Source: Leptolyngbya sp. SIOISBB
GTDB taxonomy: Bacteria; Cyanobacteriota; Cyanobacteriia; Phormidesmidales; Phormidesmidaceae
Direction of reading: 5' to 3'
DNA: 64,000 nucleotides
NCBI GenBank assembly: GCA_010671905.1
Contig: JAAHII010000001.1
Coordinates: forward strand, 2,480,001-2,544,000
The notes under the pieces are model-generated. The model was not told where the DNA came from, ran no database searches, and saw nothing but the letters and a program-made list of their open reading frames with translations. Position numbers and translations under genes: made by a program. This document shows, one piece after another, positions 28,356-38,525 of the stretch (within the stretch, counting starts at the first letter, position 1; each line of letters begins with the position of its first letter).

Positions 28356-29423
28356 CTACAGCACGGCTAACGCCGCTGCACAATCGGCTTGAATCTGAGC
28401 TTTGAGATGATCTAACGAATCAAATCGCTGCTCTGGCCGTAAGAAGCCCTTCAGCGCTACCGTCAGCGTTTGACCATATAAGTCCCCTTGCCAGTTGAGC
28501 AGATGCACCTCAATAGATTGATTTTGACCATCGACCGTTGGGCGGACTCCGAGATTCATCACAGCCGGTAAACCTTGGTCAGCGGCATGGCCGGGCACAC
28601 CATAGACCCAAGCGCTATACACGCCCGTGCGCGGCAGAAATTTTTCAGGCGGCACCTGTAGGTTAGCGGTGGGAAAGCCGAGTTGGCGACCCAGTTTTTG
28701 CCCCTCAACTACGCGCCCTAAGAGGCGATAGGGCCGCCCCATGAGCTGCTGCACTTGGTCAATATCCCCCGCACACAGGGCTTGTCGAATGCGAGAGCTG
28801 CTAATGCGATCGCCGTCCTGGTGGGCCAAATCGACGACCGTTACCTGAGTTCCTTGTTGCTCGGCTAGGTGTTTTAGCAAGGTTACGTCGCCTTGCCGCC
28901 GATGACCAAACCGAAAATCAGCCCCGACACTAATGTGGCGCGCTTGTAATCGGCCTAACAACACCTCTTTGACGAAAGCATCTGGCGGTAAGTTAGCCAA
29001 CTCGGTATTGAAGGGCAGTAGCACCAGTTGGCGCACACCCAACAGCTTCATGAAGGCCGCTTTTTCTTCCAAGGGAGTGAGCCAAGGCCGTGATTGGCCA
29101 GAGAAGAATTCTTGTGGGTGGGGGTAGAACGTAACGACGGTCGGAATCGGGGATGGCGCACCTGGGGGCGGATAGGCGGGAGGCGTCGCGGCCTCAAAAT
29201 CACAGGTATCTAACAAGAACGGACAGCGATCGCTGTAGCCACGCAAGGTTGCTAATTCGGGAGGAGCGGTCAGATGCTTGGCAGCTAAGACCTGGGTATC
29301 ACTGGGCGCAGTTGGTAAAATTGGGCGAATCACGGTTTGATGGCCGAGGTGAACGCCATCGAAGTTCCCCAGGGCAATGTCCGTGGGGGTATGAGCCGTT
29401 GACAGTGAAGAAGTAATCCACAC
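28356..29423 (-). CDS. ribF: Bifunctional riboflavin kinase / FAD synthetase
   Basis: RibF converts riboflavin to FMN and then FAD. The N-terminal nucleotidyltransferase domain has ALGNFDGVHLGHQTVI, TFYPHPQEFF and ISVGADFRFGHRRQGD, then DRISSSRIRQAL. The C-terminal kinase domain has YRLLGRVVEGQKLGRQLGFPTANL and MNLGVRPTVDGQNQSIEVHL. At 355 residues it is longer than the usual 305-320. The extra length is a Pro-rich insertion of about 45 residues (roughly 45-95) between the first helix and the TFYPHP strand. The insertion removes no motif. It precedes the MoxR gene in the same direction. Confidence 0.95.
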   Translation of the reverse strand: MWITSSLSTAHTPTDIALGNFDGVHLGHQTVIRPILPTAPSDTQVLAAKHLTAPPELATLRGYSDRCPFLLDTCDFEAATPPAYPPPGAPSPIPTVVTFYPHPQEFFSGQSRPWLTPLEEKAAFMKLLGVRQLVLLPFNTELANLPPDAFVKEVLLGRLQARHISVGADFRFGHRRQGDVTLLKHLAEQQGTQVTVVDLAHQDGDRISSSRIRQALCAGDIDQVQQLMGRPYRLLGRVVEGQKLGRQLGFPTANLQVPPEKFLPRTGVYSAWVYGVPGHAADQGLPAVMNLGVRPTVDGQNQSIEVHLLNWQGDLYGQTLTVALKGFLRPEQRFDSLDHLKAQIQADCAAALAVL

Positions 29424-29542
29424 GTTTACATTTTGACATAATCTTGTCCGGTGATGGCGAAAAGACTGATAGAGATGTGTCTATCGCGTCTCTATCTAAT
29501 CGGCTGTGTCTTTATCTACCAAGGTGGGACAATGATCACCGT

Positions 29543-30418
29543 CTATGCTAGAACAGCGGGTTCTGGGGCTGACATAAGGTCAATGACCATGCCCTCTTTC
29601 GCCACCACACTGTTGGGAAATTGCTCTGCCGTATCTTGGGCAACTTCATCCATAAAATCGTCATTATGGAGTGGATCATGATGGAAAATCACTAACTGCT
29701 TGACGTTGGCAGCTTTGGCAATTTTTACCGCTTCTTGCCAAGTCGAGTGTCCCCAGCCAACCTTGCTGGATTTTTCGTTGTGATACTCGTTGTCGGTATA
29801 GGTGGAGTCGTAAATCATCACGTCGGCATCCTGCGACAGCCATAACACATTTTCGTCCAGGCGGTCAGGAAAATGCTCGGTATCGGTAATATAAGCAGCG
29901 GTTTTACCGTTCCAACTGACGCGATAGCCAACGGCTTCACCGGGATGATTCAATAATGTGTTCTGAACTTTGACATCGCCCAGCTCAACAGCTTCACCGA
30001 TGTCAATGTCACAGAATTTCATATCCGCCCCCATGATCTGCAGGGGCACAGGAAAGTTAGGGTGCAACATTTGGTCGTTCAAACGTTGCTCAATGGTGCT
30101 GCCATTCGGGGCGATCGCGCCATAGATATTGATTTTGTTGCCGGGCACAAAGGCCGGGACAAAAAAGGGAAAGCCTTGAATGTGATCCCAATGGGAATGA
30201 GTAAAGAACATGGTGGCATCCATCGGCATTTCTGAGAGGAGCTTCATCCCGAGTTCTCTCAGCCCAGTACCACCATCAAAGATCAACAGCTTGCCACCCA
30301 CGCGCATCTCGATGCAAGACGTATTGCCACCGTAGCGAACAGTGTGAGATCCAGGGCAGGCAATGCTGCCACGGACTCCCCAAAAACGGATCAAGAACTG
30401 GTTTTCTGTATCAGACAT
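29543..30418 (-). CDS. MBL-fold metallohydrolase
   Basis: The 291-residue protein opens FLIRFWGVRGSIACPG, a strongly conserved N-terminus of a metallo-beta-lactamase subgroup related to phosphodiesterases and RNase Z. The metal-binding HxHxDH motif is THSHWDHIQGF (about residues 73-83), with further ligands in NHPGEAVGYR, ITDTEH and IFHHDP. All ligands look present, so it is probably an active dinuclear zinc or iron hydrolase. The natural substrate is unknown; cyclic nucleotides are a possibility for the subgroup. It stands alone between ribF and surE. Confidence 0.85.
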   Translation of the reverse strand: MSDTENQFLIRFWGVRGSIACPGSHTVRYGGNTSCIEMRVGGKLLIFDGGTGLRELGMKLLSEMPMDATMFFTHSHWDHIQGFPFFVPAFVPGNKINIYGAIAPNGSTIEQRLNDQMLHPNFPVPLQIMGADMKFCDIDIGEAVELGDVKVQNTLLNHPGEAVGYRVSWNGKTAAYITDTEHFPDRLDENVLWLSQDADVMIYDSTYTDNEYHNEKSSKVGWGHSTWQEAVKIAKAANVKQLVIFHHDPLHNDDFMDEVAQDTAEQFPNSVVAKEGMVIDLMSAPEPAVLA

Positions 30419-30607
30419 GGGTGTGTTGCTTCAAGAATTGGCAAGTCGCTGCGAAATTTGCCCCGACACTGACCATTAATATGCCCTAATGGTATTGAAA
30501 ATTTCGAAAGACTGCTTGATCAAAGTGTTGCCCAAGATAATTCTATCGAATCGGTTTGTGGGGAATCTTTACAAAGCCACAACCGTTGCTTACGCACTGG
30601 AGCTTGT

Positions 30608-31492
30608 TCATGATTTCACGGTCTCTTCTGACGAATCAGGACGAAGTAGCGGAAGATCGCACTGGGTCTGCCAAGCTTGCAGTTGCCCAATGCCCAAATG
30701 AGAGGTCAGGTTATATTGCAGCGGTGTCATCGTAATCCAATTTTGCTGAATTGCCATGACATCGGTGGGGACGTGTTCTAGAGCCGCGAACTGAGGCAAC
30801 TGCTGCAGTTTTTCAGCTAAGAGTTGATAGCTGTCTTCATCGTGATCCACGGGTTCTAGAACTTCGCCAGCCAGCCAGTAGTAGGTTTTGCCGCGTGGAT
30901 CAACCCGCTTTTCAAACAAATCGACATAGCGCCGCACGCCTTGGCGCGCAATCACACATCCTTTAATGTCGATCGCTTCCACAGGTGGAATGTTGATATT
31001 CAGCAGCATCAGCTCGGGCAAAGGCTGATCTGTGATGATCTCTAATAATTGCTCGGCAAATTGCGCGGCTGGCCTAAAGTCACGGTTAGCGAAACTTGTC
31101 AGACTAAACGCGATCGCCGGTATTCCTTCGATGACGCCTTCCATCGCGGCAGAAACAGTGCCTGAATACAAGACATCAGTACCTAAATTGGCCCCTTGGT
31201 TGATGCCTGACAGCACCATGTCAGGGGGCTCGTCGAGAATTGCGCCCAAGGCTAACTTGACGCAGTCTGAAGGGGTGCCAGAGCAAGCCCACGCTTGAAT
31301 GTCAGGATGAAAGACGCCCTCCACTAACTCGGCTCGAATCGGGTCATGCAGGGTCAAACCGTGCCCGGTCGCAGAGCGCTCGCGATCGGGGCAAACCACG
31401 ACAACCTGATGGCCGGCCGTGGCGAGGCGGTCAGCCAAGGCCCGGATGCCCATGGCAAAGACGCCGTCGTCATTACTAATCAGTAATCTCAT
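30608..31492 (-). CDS. surE: 5'/3'-nucleotidase SurE
   Basis: SurE removes phosphate from nucleoside monophosphates and short polyphosphate. The 294-residue protein begins [19 protein letters not shown] (metal-binding Asp pair) and contains [32 protein letters not shown] and [19 protein letters not shown], the full family signature. A C-terminal extension of about 30 residues beyond the usual domain end is present. It is a monocistronic gene read opposite to pheS. Confidence 0.95.
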   Translation of the reverse strand: MRLLISNDDGVFAMGIRALADRLATAGHQVVVVCPDRERSATGHGLTLHDPIRAELVEGVFHPDIQAWACSGTPSDCVKLALGAILDEPPDMVLSGINQGANLGTDVLYSGTVSAAMEGVIEGIPAIAFSLTSFANRDFRPAAQFAEQLLEIITDQPLPELMLLNINIPPVEAIDIKGCVIARQGVRRYVDLFEKRVDPRGKTYYWLAGEVLEPVDHDEDSYQLLAEKLQQLPQFAALEHVPTDVMAIQQNWITMTPLQYNLTSHLGIGQLQAWQTQCDLPLLRPDSSEETVKS

Positions 31493-31836
31493 AAAGTCTC
31501 AGTCTGGTCGCTCTCGTAGGAGCCGTCAGAGGTCAGTGAACAGAGTTCTCATTGTAGGGGTCTACTGATGATCAGTTGTCTGGCTAGCTGCCATTGAGTC
31601 TGAGCCCGATGGCAGACCTTGGTGTCGTGGGAAATTGCTGGCCGAGGCGATCGCGTCCCCCATACAATAGAGTGGTTAGAGTGTTCCCGCTAATGTTCAA
31701 GCTCTCATTAGAGAGGCCGACTACTGGTAAGGGTTGGCTGTTCCTGATTGAGGGCAGCTCGATAGAGCGCTGGTGACGTAGGCTGGACACGTTTTTTCAA
31801 GCAAGCGTCCCTGCCGCTGTCGTAGATTTCGTTTAG
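31493..31836. other. Intergenic, nothing recognised
   Basis: The 344 bp between the divergent surE and pheS genes hold no supported gene or repeat. They presumably contain both promoters. Confidence 0.5.
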
Positions 31837-32848
31837 ATGCCTGGCATGACCCCACCTTCCATGAGTTTAGAATCTGATTTGCAAACCCTACAGTCGTCAG
31901 GTGAGGCCGCGATCGCTGAGGCTGACAACCTAGAGGCTTTAGAAAAAATTCGCCTAGACTACTTGGGCAAAAAAGGTAAAGTCTCCAAAGTCCTAGGGGG
32001 GGATGGGTAAGTTATCGCCCGAAGATCGTCCTCGCATTGGGTCTTTAGCCAATCAGGTCAAAACGGCTATCCAAACCCAGTTGGAAAATCAGAAGACAAC
32101 CCTGCAAAATGCGGCTATTCAGGCCCAGCTGGAGTCTGAAACCCTCGATGTCACTATGCCTGGGGTGTATCAAGCCCAAGGTCGGGTGCATCCCATCAAT
32201 AGCATCATTGACCAAATCACCGAAATCTTCGTCGGTTTAGGGTACACCGTGGCTAGCGGGCCAGAGGTCGAGTCCGATTATTACAATTTCGAAGCGCTGA
32301 ATTTCTTGCCTGACCACCCCGCTCGTGACATGCAAGATACGCTGTATTTGCCGAATGGTGACTTGCTGCGCACCCATACGTCAAACGTGCAGATTCGCTA
32401 TATGAAAGAGCACGAGCCGCCCTGCCGAGTCCTCGCCACGGGCCGCTGCTATCGGCGCGACACGGTGGATGCAACTCACGCTGCTGTCTTCCATCAGATT
32501 GAGTTTTTTGCCGTCGACAAAGGAATTACCTTCACCGATTTGCGCGGTACGATTCGAGCTTTCATTGACGCGCTGTTTGGTGATATTCCAATTCGCTTTC
32601 GCCCGAGCTACTTTCCGTTTACGGAGCCTTCAGCTGAGGTTGACGTGGAATGGAATGGGCAATGGTTAGAGGTCCTAGGCTGCGGCATGATTGACCCCAA
32701 CGTGATGGCAGCAGTAGGGTATGACCCAGAAGTCTATACCGGGTTTGCCGCTGGACTAGGCGTCGAACGTTTGGCGATGGTGCAGCACGAAATCGACGAT
32801 ATCCGTCGCCTCTACAGCAGTGACCTGCGCTTTTTGCAACAGTTTTAG
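31837..32848 (+). CDS. pheS: Phenylalanine-tRNA ligase alpha subunit, frameshifted
   Basis: PheS carries the catalytic site of the alpha2-beta2 phenylalanyl-tRNA synthetase. The first frame gives the N-terminal coiled coil ([25 protein letters not shown]). The second continues [20 protein letters not shown] and includes motif 2 ([20 protein letters not shown]), the HQIEFFAVD block and motif 3 ([18 protein letters not shown]). The frames join at a run of seven G at 31996-32002; six G would read KVLGGMGKL without a break and give about 337 residues. In-frame ATGs occur at 31837, 31846 and 31861, and which is used is uncertain. The gene is essential, so the break is probably a sequencing error. 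Confidence 0.93.
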
Positions 32849-32879
32849 ACTGATGGACTGGCATCAGTCTAAAACTGTT
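32838..32879. terminator. Bidirectional hairpin containing both stop codons
   Basis: A perfect 18-bp stem (AACAGTTTTAGACTGATG at 32838-32855 with its exact complement at 32862-32879) and a 6-base loop lies between convergent genes. It includes the last codons and stop of pheS and reaches the stop codon of the HAD gene. Confidence 0.75.
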
Positions 32880-33586
32880 TAGGCTTGCGAATCTGCTCCT
32901 GAACTTACCTGAGTAGCAATGATGGCGACGGCGTCTTTCAGTGTGTCGACGATGAAATCAGGGTCGTAAGTCGAGAGGCGATCGCGATCGCGAATGCCAC
33001 TCAAGACGGCAATGACGGGCAAGTCGTGAGATCGCGCTGCAGCAATGTCGGCTTCCGTATCGCCAATCATCCACGTCTCTGTAACTGGGGGCAGTTCGCC
33101 CATGGCTTTTTCAATGAGCCGAGTTTTTTCGATCACGTCGTGAGTTTTGACATACACGTCAGGTAGGCAGTACTGCACATCCTGCGGGAAAAAATGCCTG
33201 AGCCCGTGTTGCCCTAATGCAAAGCTGAGAGCATGCTGTCGCCGCATCGTGACGACAGCCAAATGAGGTGTGAGGGCCTGAATCTGCTCTAGCGCATCCA
33301 CCGCTGAGGGCACCGGCTGATCATACTTCAGGTAATCATGGCTATGCACGTTTTCTCGTCGCAGGAGAGCAAAGCGGCGAGCTTGATCGTCATGTAGGCC
33401 TGAAATCGCCCCAATCTGCCGCTCCGGCACTTGGGCGCGCTTCAGTCGCCAAAACTCCCCTTTTGCCAATTGGGTAATTGTTTGATCGGGCTCTTTAGCC
33501 GCCTCTAAACAATACTGATAGACCTGGTAATACCGCTCTGACACATCCATGATCGGACCGTCAAAGTCGGTGAAAATGCGCAACAT
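32879..33586 (-). CDS. HAD-superfamily hydrolase
   Basis: From the ATG at 33586 the protein has 235 residues. HAD motif I is IFTDFDGPIMD (nucleophile Asp and acid Asp), motif II is LAVVTMRR, a Lys lies in the EKTRLIEKAM region, and motif IV is WMIGDTEADIAAA. A helical cap (about residues 17-95) places it among C1-capped phosphoglycolate-phosphatase-like members. The substrate is unknown. A TTG at 33595 is a possible longer start. The gene is convergent with pheS and shares its terminator hairpin. Confidence 0.85.
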   Translation of the reverse strand: MLRIFTDFDGPIMDVSERYYQVYQYCLEAAKEPDQTITQLAKGEFWRLKRAQVPERQIGAISGLHDDQARRFALLRRENVHSHDYLKYDQPVPSAVDALEQIQALTPHLAVVTMRRQHALSFALGQHGLRHFFPQDVQYCLPDVYVKTHDVIEKTRLIEKAMGELPPVTETWMIGDTEADIAAARSHDLPVIAVLSGIRDRDRLSTYDPDFIVDTLKDAVAIIATQVSSGADSQA

Positions 33587-34293
33587 ATCCAGCAACTATC
33601 CTTAAAAAATAGAAGGTTGACTGCGGGCAGTTCCCGGCTCATCAAGACCGCAGAAAACAGAGTCTTAAACAACGAGTTTGCCTGATGCTCAGGCGGCAAG
33701 AGACCCTCAAGAGGGCTCGTAGACGGAGGTTTTCTGCTCTAGAGTTTGGCAGTGAGGACAAGCTAAAGGCAGGATGAATGGATCGATCTCAATAAAGATT
33801 TATTACGAATGATCTTACCTGTTTTCAGGACATTTCGGCGATCTCAACTCAACCGTATAGTCTGAGGTCGCATGCATCGCGCCGAACCAGGGCTAATCCT
33901 GAAGTCCTCACACGGGGGCGCTTACTCACTTTCTCGTCGAGGGGATGCTGCAGGCATTCTCATCATGGTCTATTGTCATCTGCCAATCCAGTGAAACTTT
34001 CTATGGGCGATCGCTGAGCATGCTTATGCGTATCTGCTGATATTCAATCGCGAATTTTGCCAGCTGCTGCACTCCCAATTTTTGGAGTGGGCAAACGACA
34101 AACAGACGTGCCGCCCCATCTTAAATATCGGTACGGGCCTGAATGATCAGAATTTTTCTGTGTGACCGGTTGGGATGCTGAGAGCGCTTGGCGATAGCTC
34201 TTTGAGCGGAATTGAGGATCCATCAGGGCGGCAGGTGCTGCGGTGCCTCAGATAGAGCGATACAATCCATGAGGTAAGTCCGAGAAAAAACAT
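33587..34293. other. Long intergenic region, no gene recognised
   Basis: About 700 bp separate the HAD gene and the DUF2854 gene, which are divergently oriented. I found no convincing frame and none of the sequence hallmarks of RNase P RNA, tmRNA or tRNA. One small inverted repeat, CTCCCAATTTTTGGAG near 34074, is the only local structure noted. Confidence 0.5.
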
Positions 34294-34866
34294 ATGTTGC
34301 GGAAAACGTCCCTAGGGAATGTGCTGTTGGTAGTGGGTGGCATCCTCACAATTGTAGGATTTGTCGCCTATTTTCAAGATAATGCGACTCTCAACCTGGC
34401 AGGCTTCTTTTATGGCATTCCAGTCCTGTTGGGGGGCTTAGCCTTACGGGCCGCAGAGTTGGAACCGACCCAATATTCTCAGGAGACGACGCCAGAAGTG
34501 GCTGCCTTAAGGGATCAACAAGCGACCCCAACCCAAAACCAGGTCCGTAGCGATGTGACTCGTTATCGCTATGGCCAAGCAGCTCACCTAGACGAGGTGT
34601 TAGAGCGACTGGGCCTCTCTCCCACTGACGAAGAGCGCCCAGAATTGGTAGCGGTGCGAGAGGAGTCAATTGATGGTGCCTATGCACTGGTTTTGGAGTT
34701 TGACTCGCCTTTTATTGCTCTCGCGAAATGGCTAGAAAAACAAACCAAAATTGAAACGTTTTTTGGGCCGAACATTCGCGCTGAGATCACTGAACCGAGC
34801 GAAAACAAGGTTGAGTTGGCGTTAATTGCGATCGCGACTCCAGAACCTGCTGAAACGACTGCCTAA
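34294..34866 (+). CDS. DUF2854 domain-containing membrane protein
   Basis: The 190-residue protein has two closely spaced N-terminal membrane helices (VLLVVGGILTIVGFVAYF and LAGFFYGIPVLLGGLALRA) and a soluble C-terminal domain with RYGQAAHLDEVLERLGL and YALVLEFDSPFIALAKWLEK. This is the DUF2854 layout, conserved in cyanobacteria and in plant plastids, which suggests a thylakoid- or plastid-related role. The function is not known to me. It precedes the exonuclease gene in the same direction with a 127-bp gap. Confidence 0.88.
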   Translation: MLRKTSLGNVLLVVGGILTIVGFVAYFQDNATLNLAGFFYGIPVLLGGLALRAAELEPTQYSQETTPEVAALRDQQATPTQNQVRSDVTRYRYGQAAHLDEVLERLGLSPTDEERPELVAVREESIDGAYALVLEFDSPFIALAKWLEKQTKIETFFGPNIRAEITEPSENKVELALIAIATPEPAETTA

Positions 34867-34993
34867 AGGAGTCTGCAAAGACAGGCGGTAAAGCACGGAA
34901 TGAGCGAAATGGGTAGCGGAGCCAAGGTTTAAGTACCTGACTACTCACGAATCTGGCCCCCAGCTGACATAACATTGGCGACTCTTTCACCCC

Positions 34994-35986
34994 ATGTCAT
35001 TAATCACTGTGAGGCCTGAAGGGCTCTATTGCTCTGCTGGTGACTTTTATATCGACCCGTGGCGTCCGGTCGAGAATGCGTTGATTACCCATGCCCATGC
35101 TGACCATGCGCGATCTGGCTCAGAGAGCTATGTGGCGATCGCCAGTGCTGAGGGGGTCTTACGTAAACGACTTGGGCAAGACATTGCGCTGCAAGGGATA
35201 CAGTACGGCGACAAGCTGAAATATGGCAATACTTGGGTGTCCTTTCACTCGGCAGGGCATGTGTTGGGGTCAGCGCAGGTGCGAGTCGAGCATAACGATG
35301 AAGTCTGGGTCGTGTCAGGCGATTACAAGCGCTGTGCGGATCCCACCTGTGCGCCCTTTGAGGTGGTGCCGTGTGATGTGTTTATTACGGAAGCGACCTT
35401 TGGCTTGCCTATTTACAAATGGGATACGGGTGAAGAAACGGCGCGTCAAATCTATGAGTGGTGGCAGTCCGATCGCGAGCGGCCCTCTATTCTTTTTTGC
35501 TATGCCTTTGGGAAAGCGCAGCGGGTGCTGAGCGAATTAGCCAAATTTACCGATCAGACGGTGTACGTGCATGGAGCGATCGCTGCCCTCAATGACATCT
35601 ATCGCGAGCAGGGCGTGCAGATGCTACCGACGGTCAACACCGCTGATATGCCCAAGAGCCACAAATATACTGGAGATCTAGTCCTAGCGCCCCCCTCGGG
35701 GCACCGCTCAAGCTGGATGAAGCGCTTCAAATCACCGCAAACAGCCTTTGCATCTGGATGGATGGCAGTGCGAGGGGCACGGCGACGGCGCGGTTATGAA
35801 CGAGGCTTTGTGCTCTCTGACCATGCTGACTGGTCGAGCCTGATTCGCACGGTGCAAGAAACCGGTGCCAAGCAGGTGTATGTCACCCATGGCCAAAACG
35901 ACATTCTCTCCCGCTATCTACAAGAGGTTTGTCATGTCAACGCGCAACCTCTAGAGACCTTGTTTGAAGGGGAAGGTGATATTTAG
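34994..35986 (+). CDS. Ligase-associated-type MBL DNA exonuclease
   Basis: The 330-residue protein belongs to the metallo-beta-lactamase/beta-CASP-like exonuclease group. It has the metal motif THAHADHARSG (about residues 32-42), HSAGHVLGSAQVRVE, VSGDYKRCADPTCAPFE, and the C-terminal LSDHADWSSLIRTVQETGAKQVYVTHG. Orthologues near ATP-dependent ligase genes in other bacteria are annotated as ligase-associated DNA exonucleases; no ligase gene lies near this one. The last 20 codons and the next few bases are partly repeated about 2.5 kb downstream at 38441. Confidence 0.87.
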   Translation: MSLITVRPEGLYCSAGDFYIDPWRPVENALITHAHADHARSGSESYVAIASAEGVLRKRLGQDIALQGIQYGDKLKYGNTWVSFHSAGHVLGSAQVRVEHNDEVWVVSGDYKRCADPTCAPFEVVPCDVFITEATFGLPIYKWDTGEETARQIYEWWQSDRERPSILFCYAFGKAQRVLSELAKFTDQTVYVHGAIAALNDIYREQGVQMLPTVNTADMPKSHKYTGDLVLAPPSGHRSSWMKRFKSPQTAFASGWMAVRGARRRRGYERGFVLSDHADWSSLIRTVQETGAKQVYVTHGQNDILSRYLQEVCHVNAQPLETLFEGEGDI

Positions 35987-35997
35987 AGTTTCAGTAT
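35931..35997 (+). repeat. Direct repeat: 3' end of the exonuclease gene (intact copy)
   Basis: The tail of the exonuclease gene, from GTCATGTCAACGCGCAACCT through the stop codon to TTTCAGTAT, is matched by 38441-38505 at roughly three quarters identity in the same orientation. The 2.4 kb between the two copies holds the helical-repeat gene. Confidence 0.7.
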
Positions 35998-36267
35998 GCG
36001 GGCAAGGACTGGCAGTCAGAATAGAGCCTTGAGTCGGACTCGTCTAAGTACACGACTTGGCATGTTCTAACCTCGAACTCACCAATGTGGATAGTTGGGA
36101 TGTATGGCCCACGATTCTTTCATGGCCAATTATCCAGCATGAAGTTATACCAGTTCTCCAGAATAGAGCTACAGATCGGAATTGAGAGCTATGGGGGCAA
36201 GGGGAGCAGGGGAAAGGATGTGTAGCTAGATTTTAGAGAATCGGTATTAGGCAGATTGTGCCGACCA

Positions 36268-38428
36268 TTAATAGTTGGGGGCGATGGTGAAAGCCTGCTC
36301 GGCAATTATGAGGCCCTGCTCAATTTGCCCGGCTTCAATCAGCGCGATCGCGATGTGGCTGAGAGCAGCAACTTTTTCACTTGGCGTGTCAATTTGCTCG
36401 GTTAGAGCCAAAGCCTGATCGGCTTGTCCTGACTGCGCCCAAGCGGCGGCGATCGCCCGCAATGCTATGTCTTGCGAGTATCCACTCTCTATCGTCTGAG
36501 CAATGAGCAACGCTTGATCAAATTGTTCTGCTTGAGCGACAGCAACGGCTAAAGCGGCCAGTATATCTTTGTGTCGCAACCGCAAGAACCCATGATCTAC
36601 GGATTCGAGAGACAGATCTTGCAGGATGTTCAACGCCTGGTCGTAAGCGCCAGAGGTGAGCAGACCAGCGCTGATGGAGAGTAATACTGTGGATTGAGTG
36701 TGGGCATCGCTGATTTGCTCTGCCAAGACGATCGCGATGTCGAACTGTTTGGCGGCAGCAAACGCTAGCGCAATTTCTTGTTGTGCCCAATTTGCCACCA
36801 CGGTTTCGTGAGCGATGCCTTCGAGTTCTGCTGCAGTGGCGCGTCCGGCTTCGTAGTCTCCAGAACTGATCTGGGTTTTGACAACTTCAGCCAACACAAC
36901 CGCTTTTGCTAGGGCAAGTGGCGATGTTAGCGCTGGGGCATCCGCAAAGTCTTCGCGTGAAGGGAAATACTGGAGTTGCAGAATATAGTACAGGTCTAGC
37001 CAATGCCAACTGGTTAGGGCGGTGCGATCGATCTCTAGTGAGGAGTAGCGGTCACACCTAAAAGTAGCGGAACGGCAAGCCAAACCGGTCACCCTATCCA
37101 AATTGTCGATCGCCGTCCCCGGTGCTGAGGCGTATTGTTCAATGAAAGCCCAAGCAGCCTCGGTATCGCCCGCCAGTTTCATAGCCGTTGAGATCGCGAG
37201 AAAGTTTCGCACGCGCCAGACCCCATATGCGCCCTCATCATCAGCCGCAAAGCGTTGCATCGCTTCCTCATAGGTGGCGACGGCTGGAGCAAACGCTTGT
37301 TGTTCTGCTAACTCAACGGCAGCAGCCCCCAAGATCAGGCCACGCGGGGCGGTATCAAAGGGATCTAGATGGGTTTCTAGTTGGCTTAGTAACGCCCGAT
37401 ATTGCGCTTCAGAAAAGTCTTGATAGGCCGCAAAGCCTAGCCATATCGGGGTCAATCCCCCCAAAAACCAGCCTTCTGAGCGTGGGAGGACATCCATGAG
37501 CACTTGGTGGACGGCGTCGCTGCCTGCAGTTGCCTGGGTGCTTTGCAGTAGAGGTACGAAGAAGACGGACTTCAAAATAGGCAGGTCCCGTCTCGCCTGC
37601 TCAGCCTCGGGTTGCAGCGACTCTAATATCTGGCGAGACTGATCGACGGCACCAATTTCCGCTAGGCCCAGGATGACAGCCCCGACGGCTTCAATTTCGT
37701 CAGGCTCCTGGGCTTGGTTGAACCCTTGCTGGGCTAACAATATCGCCTGCTGAAATAGACGATCAGCCCGCTCAGACTGTTGTTGTTCCGCTAGAGCAAC
37801 CCCGGCACAGGAGAGCGCCGCAATTCGATACAAGGGCGTCTCCATCAATTCGATCAGGGCGATCGCTTGCTCAACCTCATTGGTTTGAATGAAATGAGTG
37901 ACCAGGTGAGCTATCGCTTCGCCTCGATGGTTTTCTTCTTCGATCAACATCGCCGCTGCCACGGCCGCCTTGCCCTCTCCCCGCCGCAGTCAGGGCAAAT
38001 ACCACGGGGAACGCCGCATTGTCCTGATAGCGATCGCCAATGACATCTTCACCTTCGATTCGCTGCAGCAACTCCAGAGTTGCATCCGGATAGCCATTCG
38101 CAGCCAACGCTAGAGCAACACTACGAGCCTGATCGAAATGTTGATAGCTGCCGGATGTAAAGCGCTCAACAATGTCTAACGCGAGTTGCGGCTGTCCTTG
38201 TTCGACCAAAGCGATCACCACATTATTGGGAAAATCGGTCTCACGAATACCAGCGGTGGACGAGTTAGTCTCGCGCATCTGACGGGAAAAGCAAATGCGA
38301 TCAATGCCTTCAAGGCGGATGAACGGGCGATCGTCACGGTAATCAAGATGGTGAGCCTGGGCAGGTTGGCAAAATGCGACCACCGCAGTGATGACAAAGC
38401 TAACAAGAGAAAGCGGCGATCGCGTCAT
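36268..38428 (-). CDS. Secreted alpha-helical (TPR-like) repeat protein, frameshifted
   Basis: Two minus-strand frames form one protein of about 720 residues. The first begins at an ATG near 38428 with a signal peptide (MTRSPLSLVSFVITAVVAF, cleavage after QPAQA) and breaks near 37970. The second continues AAVAAAMLIEEENHRGEAIAHL to the end. The body is a series of degenerate 33-36 residue units of the type ALLIAQTIESGYSQDIALRA, with the recurring core AxAxAxAGQxDQALxLAEQI. These resemble TPR/SEL-type superhelices that bind proteins. A G-run near 37980 is one base too long for a continuous frame. I know of no specific function. Export to the periplasm or outside is inferred from the signal. Confidence 0.7.
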
Positions 38429-38440
38429 GCCCGTACTTGT

Positions 38441-38505
38441 GTCATCAATGCCCAACCTCTAGAACCTGATTTGAAGGAGGAGGTGATCTTTAGACTCTCA
38501 GCTAT
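38441..38505 (+). pseudogene. Relic of an exonuclease-gene 3' end
   Basis: This short stretch encodes RTCVINAQPLE, matching EVCHVNAQPLE at the C-terminus of the exonuclease at 34994-35986. It then loses one base, so the match to the remaining nucleotides continues in another frame past the old stop. It lies just upstream of the helical-repeat gene on the opposite strand and appears to be a leftover from a duplication. Confidence 0.6.
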
Positions 38506-38525
38506 ACTTTCCAAAACGATTCAGT

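Noticed and set aside
33587-34293. Possible structural RNA gene in the long gap
   Set aside because: None of the conserved blocks of RNase P RNA, tmRNA or 6S RNA was found.
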